A stretch of DNA of 64,000 nt, from assembly GCA_947095535.1 (NCBI GenBank), contig OX352774.1, positions 78,182,416 to 78,246,415 of the forward strand, given 5' to 3'. The position numbers and the translations under genes are program-made. Below the pieces are notes generated by a model. It was not told where the DNA came from, ran no database searches, and saw only the letters and a list, made by a program, of their open reading frames with translations. Source of the DNA: Poecilobothrus nobilitatus (lineage: Eukaryota > Arthropoda > Insecta > Diptera > Dolichopodidae). Shown in pieces: positions 1 through 11,700 of the stretch (position 1 is the first letter of the stretch; each line of letters starts with the position of its first letter).

Positions 1-786
1 TGGTTTGGTTAAAGTTTTTTTTTTCCTCCCAAAGGAATTTTTTATTACCTTAATTTTGATTAATATTTTAAAATTATTACATTCATATAGTTATTACATA
101 TCTTATACCCAGATTCCAGTATACATCAGGTCATTATTGTAATAAATGTATAACTACTCTTATATTTATAGTAATGAAGAGGAAATTTATTAATTATTGA
201 GAATAAAATTCTTCATTTATTCACTATTTAAAACTTAAAATTCTTTAAAATACATTCTTTTATAATAAATTTCTTAAATTTTTAATCATAAATTTTAAAT
301 TTTGATTGCTTTTCTAAAATTTTGTTCTGTTTTTTTTTTTTTTTTAAATGATGATGTAAAAGTAAATTCCAATTTCCATGTATTTTATATAAATATCTAA
401 AGATATAAATGCATTACATATACATATATGTAAATGTATTATATAGTTTTTTTTTTTTTTTTTTGTAGAAAACAATTATATTATGGAATTTAAAAAATTT
501 TTTAAAATAATATGAGAAAATTAAATAATTTTAGAAAATTTTTCTGACTATAATTTTAATTAAATAGTCAATTTTAATTTTATACCTTTGGTTATACGTC
601 TCTTAAATGAAATTAACCTTTTTGACTTTCTTTGGAATTTATTTTTATAAAGAAGATATACTGTAAATTATTCGAAATATTTTTTTTCGAATTTTTAATT
701 ATAGAAGTAAGTAGATTATTAATTATTTGATTGAATTTAATTGAATTTAATTGATTGATTTTAATTGAATTGAATTTAATCTTAAG
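1..786. other. AT-rich non-coding sequence
   Basis: This stretch is low-complexity AT-rich DNA with long T runs near 331-345 and 448-464. I see no ORF with coding character, no RNA gene and no recognisable element until the short tandem repeat at about 728-780. Confidence 0.7.
728..780. repeat. TTGAATTTAA-type short tandem repeat
   Basis: Imperfect tandem copies of TTGAATTTAA and TTGATTGAAT-like units run directly up to the left edge of the candidate TTAA-flanked element. The units vary in length and sequence, so this is a degenerate simple repeat rather than a clean microsatellite. Confidence 0.7.
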
Positions 787-1640
787 TTAAGTACACACGT
801 GACTCGAGAGAGTAAAAATGGTGAAGTTGAAATAAAAATTTCGGTAAAGGGATCTACATGTGTGTAAACACTCGTTAAAGCTCTACCATACAAGCTGTAC
901 ATCGACTCTATCAGAGATTTTTTGTTAGAGATTTCGCTACCGTGGAAACATCTTCAGTAGAGTAGTTAGAGACATTTTTTTGTTTACGATGACTTTACAG
1001 ATCTACAAACGTATTTGTAGATTTGTAGAGATTTTTTTCCTAAATTTTCATATAATTCGTGTAAATTTTATTTAAAGTATATGTATATACATATATTTAA
1101 TTATTTAAAGTATATATATATATGTATGTATATATAAGTATGTTTCTATAAGTAATCAATATGGCAAATATTTTGCTTTATAAAAATCGATTTCCTTATC
1201 AATAAATTACTCAAAATAAGTTAAATGTTTATTTTATTAATACTTTTATAATTTTAAAAATTTGAATATAAAGTTGAAATGTAAAAAAATTTTTTAACAT
1301 ATTAGTAACCTAGTAAGTCTGCGATAAATTATACTTCATGTTGGGAGTATTTAAAGAGCATTAAAATTCTCGCCCAAAGTAAGGCAAGCAACAGAATCTG
1401 CTTCTAATTTGGTAATAAAACAAAACATTATTTTTTTTTATAATTTTTATTAAATTTGTGTATATTGCCACGGTATTTCGCATTTTGGGCTAACAAAATA
1501 GTTTGTAAAACTATTTTAAGCATTTTTTACAATTTCTCTATCAAAGTTTTCGCTGGGCGAATTTTCTGTAGAGTTCCACTCTAGTGGAATCAGAGTTCTG
1601 TAGAGCTCTATCAATATTAGTCTCCCGTGTGTGTAGTTAA
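787..1640. mobile_element. candidate TTAA-flanked DNA element with imperfect inverted ends
   Basis: The left end reads TTAA then GTACACACGTGACTCGAG. The reverse complement of the right end reads TTAA then CTACACACACGGGAGACT. The ends share TACACAC and, after a short gap, GAGA.(G/C)TAA. TTAA on both sides is the target site used by piggyBac-type transposons. The interior has no transposase-like frame, so if real this is a non-autonomous element of about 850 bp. The inverted repeat is short and imperfect, and TTAA is common in AT-rich DNA, so chance is a serious alternative. Confidence 0.35.
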
Positions 1641-1726
1641 CTTTACAAAATTTAAATTTTTTTTGTTTGATTCAGCGCTACCGTTTGATATAAACCTTGA
1701 TTTTTCTGTTTCAACTTAAATTAATA

Positions 1727-1901
1727 ATTATTTTTTTTTTTAATGCATTTCTCTGCAACATAAATGTGGGCAGAAAATTACACAGCCTTTCCTGTTCAGG
1801 CGTGGCTGTAAATATCGTAAGGTGGATTGACTCTTACCCACATTCCCTCGGTGTTTACAGCGTGTTTTATACGCTCTTACCCACTAGGCCACCGAGGCCC
1901 C
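1727..1901 (-). mobile_element. tRNA-derived SINE (family S), copy 1, B box deleted
   Basis: Read on the minus strand, this copy starts GGGGCCTCGGTGGCCTAGTG, carries an A box (TGGCCTAGTGG), the body motif CCTGAACAGGAAAGGCTGTG and the end GCAGAGAAATGCATTAAA, then a poly-A tail (the T run at 1731-1741). It is flanked by a 9-bp duplication AAATTAATA at 1718-1726 and 1902-1910. Compared with the copies at 13346 and 18982, about 20 bp covering the pol III B box (GTTCGAATCC region) is missing between GTGTGG and GTAAGAG. The 74-codon ORF that overlaps it is not a gene. Confidence 0.9.
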
Positions 1902-1910
1902 AAATTAATA

Positions 1911-3330
1911 TATTATCTTGATAGTTAGTTTTCTTTTATTAGTTAAGCAGATTTTTATAGGTCGCATAGTTACAATTTTTATAGTTATGTTTTTTTAATC
2001 GTACGAATCTCGGTATTTTCATAATCGCCCCGAATTATTACATAATACACAATCTTAGGTTTATGTAAATGAAATCTTTGTTTTTATTAGAGAGATCAAA
2101 GATTTGATTCTTATGGTTTTCTTTAAAATATCACAAACATCACGATGTTTGATCTTTTCGTTTGATTTTCTTCTTTTATTCTTTTCAATGTTTTTACTAT
2201 AGACTTCAGAGTTAAAAAAAAAAAAAAACATTAAATAATCTTATTTATAATATAATATTTATTTATTTCCCTACATTAAATTTCCTTAATCACAAAGTAT
2301 TATTATGTTGTTAGAATCTATACAAATTTCTTGAATTCGACGTAACAAAACAATAATACTTTCGAATATTTAATACTTAACCAAATTACAAAATAATAAA
2401 TAGGTTTTCATTAATAAAGGGACTGAAAAATCACAGCCCTCTAGAAATTAATTATATACATATATTAATAGTATATTATTATATTAATTTTTTTATATAG
2501 TAAGTACTAGATTGCATGAGGTAAAATAATTTATATGTTAAAATTTTCTGACCCTACATCGAACAATCAACATAGTAATGCAAGTGATTGGAATATATTA
2601 TAATTAGGTAGTATAGGTACGTCGTCGGACCGAAATTAAAATAAAAAAAAAAAAAAAAAATTTCTCCAAAAATATAAAAAATAAAAAGCAAAAAACAAAC
2701 AGAGAAATTCTTAAGGAGGTTTCTCAATCCCATTATTCTTTCCAAATAAAACAGTATTTTTTAATAACAGTTAATATTCAGGTAAAAAATATTGAATGTG
2801 TTAGTGATATAAAAATTTTGATATTAATCAAAAACTTGATTATATATACATAATGTATCCATATATATACACATTAAAAATATGAAAGCTATTATATTAT
2901 AGCGTTAAGAACGGATGAGAAATTTATTAGGGACAAATATATCGTATGGAGCAGTAAATTTTAAAACATCAAATTTAAAATTTAATTTTACCTTAATTAT
3001 TATGTTGTACATTAAAAAAAAAAAAAAGTTTATATGATTTTTATTATATGAGTAAATCTAGTACCTTTATTACTATACATATCATTTATAGACAAAAGTA
3101 CTTACTTTTCTATTATATAGGATATAACGTATTATACAGTTATACAAATTACATTATTGTAGAAAAAATGGGGACAATAATTATTTTATTTCATTAAAAA
3201 GAACGAAAGGAATTTTTAAGAAATTGATTGTGTTGGCAATAACAACTAGTACAAAAGTTAGTTGGAAGGGTGAAAGTGATCAAAAAGGTTTTTTGAAAAG
3301 GTGGAAGTTATCTGCAACTTTTTACAATAC
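1911..3330. other. AT-rich non-coding sequence
   Basis: Low-complexity AT-rich DNA with poly-A/T runs (for example 2215-2228, 2642-2660 and 3015-3027). The short minus-strand open frame at 2554-2745 is mostly phenylalanine, tyrosine and isoleucine around a poly-A run and is not a credible gene. Confidence 0.65.
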
Positions 3331-3589
3331 GCAGTAATGTTTGACACATTAAATTTCAAAATAATTTTTATAAAAATATATTCTGTAACAGTTCTGTAAC
3401 GGACCACCACGTTTAAAATCCAAGATCCAATGCATCAAAATGCAGTACTTTTTTGTTTAGACATATATTATTTAGAACAATAGCATTTCAATATAATATC
3501 AGTGTTCCAATGTTTGTTTAATGGAGGTTTGGGAACGTCAGCCTCTGCCATTTTGATCACTTTATTATAGAAATATGCATATATAACAA

Positions 3590-4015
3590 AAATAATTAGG
3601 AGCGATTTTATAGTTGGTTACAAAATCAGGATTATACACTTTTTTTCAAAATATTATGTGGATCAGTTAGGACAGAATTTAAACTTGGTTATAAAACCAG
3701 TATTATACGCTTTTTCCAGAATATATACATATATATGAATTAGAATTGATTTAAGAGTTGGTTATAAAATCAGGGTTTCAATAATTTGTTTAGCGGGGGT
3801 TGGGGACGGCAACCTTCAATATTTTAAAAATTTTGTACCAAAAATATTTATGTGAGAAAAATAATTCGGAGGGATTTTGGGGTTGGTTTCAAAATCAGAA
3901 TTATATGTTTTTCCAGAATATATTGTGTGTAAATATATATGTATATTCGAGATTGTGAATTAGAAAAGATTTTACAGTTGGTTTCAAAATCAGAATTATA
4001 CCTACCAGAGTATGC
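3590..4015 (+). repeat. dispersed repeat family 2, degenerate tandem array
   Basis: Five related units follow one another, each containing a version of GTTGGTTACAAAATCAGGAT, usually followed by TTATA and then TTTTTCCAGAATAT. Units centre on about 3618, 3695, 3760, 3885 and 3980, so the spacing is irregular at roughly 65-125 bp. A GC-richer insert (GCGGGGGTTGGGGACGG at about 3793-3809) recurs at 45748-45760 in another copy. No coding potential is seen. The class of element is unknown to me. Confidence 0.7.
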
Positions 4016-4020
4016 ATGTA

Positions 4021-5629
4021 TGAATTTCACATTTATTTTGTTTATTATTTTGATTAAACCTGTTTGGATTTTGAAAGTTTGGATTTAAAAATTTGAATTT
4101 TGTAGTAGAACTTTGTGTAACCGTTCCTGCGTTAGTTGTACTTTCTCTCTCTCTTAGGTACAAAATTAAAACTACTAACTAATATGTTAGAGCGTACAAA
4201 CTTATATTAATTCTTAATTTTTAAAATTTTGTATTACTAAAATACACATTTGCTTGCAACAAGTAACTTATAAATACATAAATATCCTTAGATTAATCTT
4301 ATAAGGGTAACGAAAATTGTATTGGGAATGTTTGTTTATCTCAATTAGCTTATAAGATAAGAAGTGTACTTTAATTTTCTTACAAGAATTGTATTTCTTT
4401 CAATCACTTATTTTTACTTGTCTTTGGTACATTTTTTGTTTTATATATTGGATATGTTAGAAATTTGTTGTAGCTGTCGAATATCTTTTAATTTGTCTGT
4501 CAAATTTGAAATGTCAAAATGTTAAATGTTTCGATTTTCCTTATATTATTATTATTAAACATAGAGTAATTTGTGATCTTTTAATAATATGATTCGTTTT
4601 AAATTTTTTTTGTATTTCACTGTACTAAATGTTTGCATACAAATTATAGCTGTTATAATATTTGTCAATATTATAATATTCTCGCGATTATATATCATTT
4701 GCAATAAAAAACTGAGATATTTATGTATTTTTTTTTTAATTTTCTTTTTTTTTTTTGTTTTTTTTTTTGCTCCTGAAAAGTCATTAAAATTTTTAATGTG
4801 TAAATTTAATGGGTGAAAAATATCTTTATGAAAATTAATTACTAAAAAATTTTTTATGTTAGTACATAAATGATAAAGATGGGATGATTAAATTGCTATC
4901 GCTAGGATTATTGTGCGTGTAGCGTATTTATAGTAGCGATAGGATTCATAGCACATTGGTAGTAAACTTCAAGGTGTAATTAAAAAAAAAAAAATGCAGA
5001 AATTATAGTTATTATTTTTAATATCTAATGGATGTTATTACGATGAGAAAATAATTTTTAAAAAATGTTTTTTTTTTTATATCATCATTAAATCACAGGA
5101 TATAGTTTTTCCTTAAAAAACAAAAAACAAAAAACAAAAAAAAAATCTGTCTTTTTTGCCTACTTGTCCTTGGCTGATAATAAAAAACAGAATTACATAA
5201 CTCAATTTTTTTTTTTTAAATAAATTTTTTGTTGAAGATTTATATCACACTTCATTTCTTTTCATGTATATGTACACTTATAGTGTATGTATACTTGTAT
5301 ACACTTAAAAGTGATTTCACAGTGAGAGACATTTAAATAAATGACAATATGAAAATGTGAGATTTTAATTTATACCATCTTTGATTTATTTATAGAAGGA
5401 CAGTCTTTTTGTTTTTTTTTTATTGTTGAAGGTTCAGATAACGCGTCAGCAATTACTAGACTCTGGGTCCATAGTGTAACTGCAAAACGTAGGAAAACCT
5501 GTTACACAAGGGTTATTATTAAGTTTTTCAAGATTAATGCTACGACAAAAGAAGCTTTGAAAGCTTCTCACACCCATTTAAAGAATTCATCTAATTTTTG
5601 AAAAAAGAAAATACAAAAATATTTCCAAC
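4021..5629. other. AT-rich non-coding sequence
   Basis: I see no gene here. The 75-codon frame at 4589-4816 is hydrophobic F/I-rich translation of T runs with no recognisable motif. A (CAAAAAA)n stretch lies at 5115-5145. The block around 5430-5560 is slightly more GC-rich, but I recognise nothing in it. Confidence 0.6.
5115..5145. repeat. (CAAAAAA)n simple repeat
   Basis: Four A-rich units separated by single C residues, in a longer A-rich run. Confidence 0.8.
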
Positions 5630-5750
5630 TTTTTCTTGACAGTCAGGGACACATTCAGAGAAAGTTCTCTATGCTTTCTATAACTTGAATTCCTCTGCAA
5701 AATCTACAGTTAAAATTTACATACATACCTATAGGATGATTTTTAACTTC
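5630..5750 (+). repeat. dispersed repeat family 3, copy 1
   Basis: The stretch with AGAAAGTTCTCTATGCTTTC, then TCTGCAAAATCTA, then TTAAAATTTACATACATACC aligns with 49725-49830 (AGAAAGTTTTCTACGTTTTC, TCTGCAAAACATA, TTAAAAATCACATAAAAGC). The two copies are old and share no coding frame. Boundaries are not clear. Confidence 0.5.
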
Positions 5751-5759
5751 TAATTATTG

Positions 5760-6448
5760 TGATATCTTGAATACATGAGCGTTTGTTGTGTTAGTTATTC
5801 AATTTATGTTGTTCTAGTCAATGAATTTTTTCCTTCATTTTTGCATAAATTTTTTTGGTGTTGATTTGGAAAAAAAATTTAAATTTAATTATATTTTTCC
5901 TCTTTATTTAAAACGAGAAGGTGAATATTGAGTGGAAACTTTTCTTTGAATTTTAAATTGTCTAGAATAAAATTTAAACAAAAAAGTTTAATTAAATTTT
6001 ATAAAATATAGTGAAGGCTTTGAGCTTAGAAAGAATATGACTATTGTAACATTAATTTTTCTTAAATAAAGTTTTTAATAATTTGACTTTAGAGACTTAA
6101 GCTGTTGACAAAGTCAACACAATTTTAAAACGTTAAATCTTTGTTCATCTGGTCAAATGTCTTGTAGAAAGATGTAGCTGACTATTTTAAGTTATTGTTG
6201 TCTCTCAATAAATAAAACATATGGATTTTTATTTGATATGGGTTAATAAATTCCAAATCTGTTAATAGAGTCTACTCGACTGTCAAAGGGAAATACAAAA
6301 TTTGAAGTCAATTTATTTTAAAGCGAAAAAGTTTAAAGTTTAAACATTTGCACGGCAGCCACAAACAGACAAACATTTGTTTTTATATGTGTAGATAAAT
6401 AGATTATTAAATATACATAATAGGTAAATAATTGTATTTACTTGGAAA
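5760..6448. other. AT-rich non-coding sequence with a CAGACAAAC motif
   Basis: No gene is seen. At about 6350-6382 the text GCACGGCAGCCACAAACAG followed by ACAAAC resembles the right end of dispersed family 1 (compare 63940-63958), but the preceding bases do not align well enough to call a copy. Confidence 0.5.
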
Positions 6449-6450
6449 TA

Positions 6451-6664
6451 TAGGGTTTTCTAAATTGCGTGATATGATTTCTTTTCAAAAAAAAAACACA
6501 CTAATTGTTAAGGAAATTCAAATGTTTTTTATTTAATGTGAAGTACAATCGATACAATTAAGTTCTGAATAAAACGTCATTCAAATGGCCTCCACGATTT
6601 CTTCTGTAGGTACGAATTCGATGAAACCAAATTCGATGAATATCACTCATATTGGAAAACCCTG
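6451..6664. mobile_element. TA-flanked MITE with terminal inverted repeats
   Basis: The left end reads TAGGGTTTTCTAAATTGCGT and the reverse complement of the right end reads CAGGGTTTTCCAATATGAGT. The termini share AGGGTTTTC and then a weaker match. A TA dinucleotide sits outside both ends (6449-6450 and 6665-6666), the target duplication expected for Tc1/mariner-type elements. The element is 214 bp and has no ORF, which fits a non-autonomous miniature element. Inside, AATTCGATGAA occurs twice (near 6615 and 6631). No second copy was spotted in the window. Confidence 0.6.
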
Positions 6665-6666
6665 TA

Positions 6667-8665
6667 CAAGATGAATACGGAATTTTAATTATTTTTTGCT
6701 ATATTCCTAATATTATCTTTAATGCAAATTTTCCTGTTATTATATGTTATTCTTGTTCATTATACCGTTAAACATAATTTTTTATTTATGTTAGTTACGT
6801 ACATATTATATTACAATTTTAATTCTAGAAATTTTCACCATTATATCAGTAAATATCATTTATATTGTGTCTTAATTATAAAATCTACTTTATAAAATAT
6901 TTAATAGCTGGTTTTCTAATGTTATATCTATGTTTTTAGTAGTTTACTTTAAGCTTTAGTTTTCTCTCAAATGACTTGTGATTGTACTAAAGAATCGTTT
7001 TTATTTATTAATAGAGATAATAATTAAATTTTGTTAAAGATTATATTTTTTTTTTTTCTTTTATTATATCAATTACAGAAGTATTTCCTCTCAATTAAAA
7101 TGGAATTTCTATAAGTAAAATTAAATAAATATAAGTTATATGTTCTGTTTTTATTTTGTTCTAAAGTCCAAACAAAAACTAATATTTTCAAAGAAGTAAA
7201 AGAACTCTTTTAATATTAAATTATTAACTTTTCTTAATTTTTTTTTTTTTTATCTTTTGCTATTCCCACTTTTTTATACCTGTACGAATATAGTTCTAAA
7301 GGTATAATCAATTTGGAATTATGTTTGTGACACTATAAAGGATACGACTTAGTTATCGAAAAATATATAATACATGGTCATGGTCAGGATTGAAATTTGA
7401 GTGAATTTATTACTATGTGCGTCGGATCATCATTCTGTTGCACAATCTAAAAAACTGAAGAACTGAAGATTCTAAAATTTTTACAATTTTCTTTTTTTAT
7501 AAATGCCAGTTTTATTTTTGAACAAGAATTGAATAAGTTCGACCCGGTTCAATTAGCTGGCTCTTTTCGACTTCGTTTTTTCATATAAGAATAAATCAGT
7601 AAGTGTCTAATTAAGCTAAGTATCCATATGCTTAAAAAATTTAAGTTTTTGTCATCAATTTTGGTTGCTTTGGCGTAGAAGTTTCGAGTAGCAGTCATAC
7701 AACTCCAAAATTTAAATCCATGCACATAATTAAGTCAAATGTCTGAAAATTTTTAAAATATGATTATATTTGATCGAAACAGCATTTATATATTATTATG
7801 TTTGTGTTGTGGATATCCTAGAATTGACACAGTTAACTAAATACTATTTCTCCTTTTTATGTTAAAACGTATTGAAGCCATTTTTCTACAATTTTATATA
7901 ATAATTTTTTTTTTTTTTTATGTTTTACTGCTACTCTATAATAATAAAAACAGATATTCATTTTCCATTTTAGCTACCTGAAATTGTTAAGAGTTGTTTT
8001 GTTTTTTCTTGTACACGTTTAAATTAAGATAACTTTGATGCTTCTTCTTCAATATAAAAACTCAATGATAGCTTAGGATTAAACAAAAAAAAAAAATACC
8101 AGAAAGAATTGAAAATTATTTATTGCTTTTGTTTTTTTATTTTATTTTTTTTTTGGTTGTTGTCTTTACTCTTCTTACTTAATTGATTTTGAAGCTATTC
8201 TTTCTTCTATCTGATTTTTCTTTATTTTTTCTATGAAAATTTTTGTTTTTATTTTCTTTTTATTATCGTTACAAATCCGAGTATAAAACTGAATTCACAA
8301 CAAATAATGAAAACTTTTGGATAAAAAATTATGTTTTCATTCAATATTCACCCCTCCTTTTTTGGGTCATTTAGATCGTTACATACCATATTATATAATA
8401 TCATTTATACATATATATAATATATAAGGTTATAACAGATAGTATAAAATTATTGACCGCATATTCACATATGGCGGAGCAATAATTGTTACTGCAGGGC
8501 ATAAAGTGAAAAAAAGATAGATATTGTTGTTTTGTTCATTTTCTGTTGTTGTTATGTTGGTAGAAACTGTTGTGTTAAATGGTTTTCGTAGTTTTTTTTT
8601 TTTTTAATATAGAAGATACTGATCAGAACTTCTTTAGATGATGAACAGTAAATCCACTAAGATTC
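6667..8665. other. AT-rich non-coding sequence
   Basis: No gene, RNA or recognisable element was found. T-rich runs are frequent (7047-7058, 7238-7250, 7906-7919 and 8589-8605). Confidence 0.65.
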
Positions 8666-8676
8666 AGGATTGTGTG

Positions 8677-8768
8677 TTTTTTTTTTTTTTAGTGCATTTT
8701 TCTGCTACATAAATGTGAACAGGAAATTACACAGCTTTTCCTTTTCAGGCGAGGCTGTAAATTTCGTA
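8677..8768 (-). mobile_element. tRNA-derived SINE (family S), copy 2, 5'-truncated
   Basis: Only the 3' half is present: poly-A tail (T run ending near 8690), the GCATTT(T)TCTGC motif, the ACAGGAAATTACACAGC body and the CAGGCGAGGCTGTAAAT segment, ending at CGTA. The tRNA-like head with A and B boxes is absent. A 10-bp duplication AGGATTGTGT flanks it at 8666-8675 and 8769-8778, so the copy was short when it inserted. This is the expected result of incomplete target-primed reverse transcription. Confidence 0.9.
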
Positions 8769-8778
8769 AGGATTGTGT

Positions 8779-11700
8779 TTATTTACTGTTTTATGAAATT
8801 GCAATAAATATAACACACAAATATAGTAAATCGAAAAAACAATATCCAGAATTTGTACAAATTTTCAAAATTCGAAAATTTAGAAAGCTCGAATACATGC
8901 CAGTTTTTAAAAGAGATGAATTTTTAAACATTAATTTTGACTAACAGATCCTTCGGAATCGTTTTATCTTTAGTCACATTTTGCTTTTGCAAGTATATTA
9001 ATTCTTGTTTGAAATACTGAAGCATTTATATCGTTTAAAACGTACGATTACTTATTCACCATCACCATAATTGTAATTTCAAGGATTTGTTAAATTAATG
9101 TCAACCTAAAGTTAAGATTCTAAAACAACTTTAAGCATTTGTTTTAAGAGCTTTCTTTTAAATATAATAAAATATTGCGAAATTATTAGACAACTGTCAG
9201 TTCAAAGTTTGACTTTCTAAAGAAAATTCAGTTAAAAGATTATACTGGGATTCTGAAAATTACGGGGTCCCGCAGAATAAAGTTAAAAACAAAACAAAAC
9301 AATATTGTTTTTCTTAGAAATAAGTGCTTATATCTTCAAAAATATAAGAGATACGTTCCAAGTATGTGTCAGTGATTTTTACAGTAGAAAGACTTTTCAA
9401 CGAGGAACAATTAATTAAAATTTTTTTGCCATAATCTTGAAATATTTTATTTTTAAAGAAGAATTTAAAAAAAAATTTTTTGGTCAAAATGTTTAATTTT
9501 CAACTCTTATATCTCCACAACGGTAACACCTATATTTACCAAAAAACATTTTTAGATCTTTACCTTACTTAATTAAAATTAAATACATATATATAATTAA
9601 TTATATTAAATACATATATATATATATATATAATTGAATATATTGATTTATGATATATGAAAGATATATATATCTATTCAATAGACTTAAAGATATAACG
9701 GTTTATATAAAAAAAACTGAAGTGAGCAAGAATGTTCTTTTCGTTCTTGAAGGACGAGCTGTGTAGTTAGTGATATATGTTTTTGAAAACATGACCTTAC
9801 GAAGCACCGTTGCAATACATTGATTTCAACTTATGAGATATCATTGATCACAACAAATAAGTTAAACCAAAAAATTTGAGCACAAATTCGTTTTTTTCTA
9901 AAACTTTCGTATATTATTACATTCTGTTGTTCTCTTTTCAGAAAGTTCTGTTGGTTTCTTTTGATACCTTCTTATTACAAAAATTCCTTTGCAATTCATG
10001 TTTTGTCATTTATTTGAAGGATTTAAATAAAATTATATCAGATACTAGTTTTAATTTTACGCCTTCATCAGATTATCCAACAGAAAAATAATATTGAATT
10101 GATGATAAAAAAAAAAACAAAACAGAAATGATTATTATGATAATGATTATTTTGATGATTCAGTATATATTTGTACTGAACCTAAAATATGATACTTATA
10201 TGTACTTACATATATTTATAAAATATTACTAAACAATCAAGTACACAAATAATGAAATAATCCAAGCGAATAACCATAACTAAAAATTTCTTTTTATGAT
10301 ACGAACATAAAGAACTCCATTGCATGGTTAACTTAAGATATAAAAAATAAAAGAGTAAAAAGAAAAAAAGCAGACCAGACAAAAACATAATCAGCTAACT
10401 ATATAGTTTCTAAAGCGAATCAAAAAAAAAATATATATATAACTAAAGAATAAAAAACATAAAAACAAAAAAAAAAAACTAAAATTAAAGAAGAAGGTGA
10501 AATGGCTAGGTCGTAAATGTCGGTGATGTCTTTGTACTTTTCTTTTGTTGATGGTTATTAGTTAGTTTTTTTTTTCTTTTCCTGTTTATTTTTATATCAA
10601 CTATATTTTCTGTTGTTAAGATGGTCAATTTCAACAAAGTTAATTTTAAAAAGTGAAAGAATTTACTGGAAATAACAATTTAAAGTCTATGAAATTCGTT
10701 TATAATACCAAGAAATAAAAGTATCCAATGGAATCCTAGTATATGAGCTTTTGAAATTTGGTGATCATTATACCTTTTGGTTACTATCTTACTGTTCTTT
10801 AAATGAATACTGTTCATTGAATGTTCTACCCTTTAAATATTTAATATATATTCTTAATGCAAAGCACTATATTACAAAATTTGTAGTGCTGTCATTTTCT
10901 TTACCGTTATGTTAAATTATATGCATCAATATTTCTTACGATTGCATCTAACTATTTCAAATGAATATTTCTACTTTTCTACTCTTTCTACTTCAAAATT
11001 TGGGCCGAACATAAAGAAGGTCCTTTTAGTGCTCTGATAAGAATGACACTTTTTAAGAAACATGTAATTGTATTTGCCATATGTAATTTGTAATCTGTAT
11101 TATAGGAAATTTTAACCGGCTCAGTTAGGTTTCATCCTTATCTCATAGTTTATAAATTGTAAATTGTACGATTTGAATTAAAGCGCAACTGTCAGTTAGT
11201 ACAATATTATACAATATGGGTAATATTAAGACATAAAACATTATGTTTTCAAAGGTATAAAACTATAAAATCTCTATCAAAAACTGTCTAGCTATACTTT
11301 TGAATTGATTGTAAAATGAAAGTTTTATAGAAGACCACGTTTCTTTAAGATGATTCGGAGTATAAAACAATTTTTAATTCAATAATATGTAGATGAAAAT
11401 GTTAACAAACATTCGGAAGTTATTTCGTAGTAGTAGTTATTAATCTTTTTTATCTTTTAATAGTTTTCTCAACTTTGAGATACATTGTGTTACAAAAAAT
11501 TTTTATTTATTATTTGGAAGATACGGTAATGTAATATTTTCTAGTAATGTAACAGCAAACAAAATCAACAAAGTAAAATTCTTTCCATTTCTTTTTGTTT
11601 TCTGGATTAAATATAATAATTGTAAGGTAGAATTATCTTATCTTCAACTTCTTTTATGTTTTGAGTGGTTTTGCTACTGGTCATTACACAGAAAATTTTA

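Noticed and set aside
9380..9560. Further copy of dispersed family 1
   Set aside because: Only short phrases such as TATCTCCACAACGGTAAC are reminiscent. The core and end motifs are missing.
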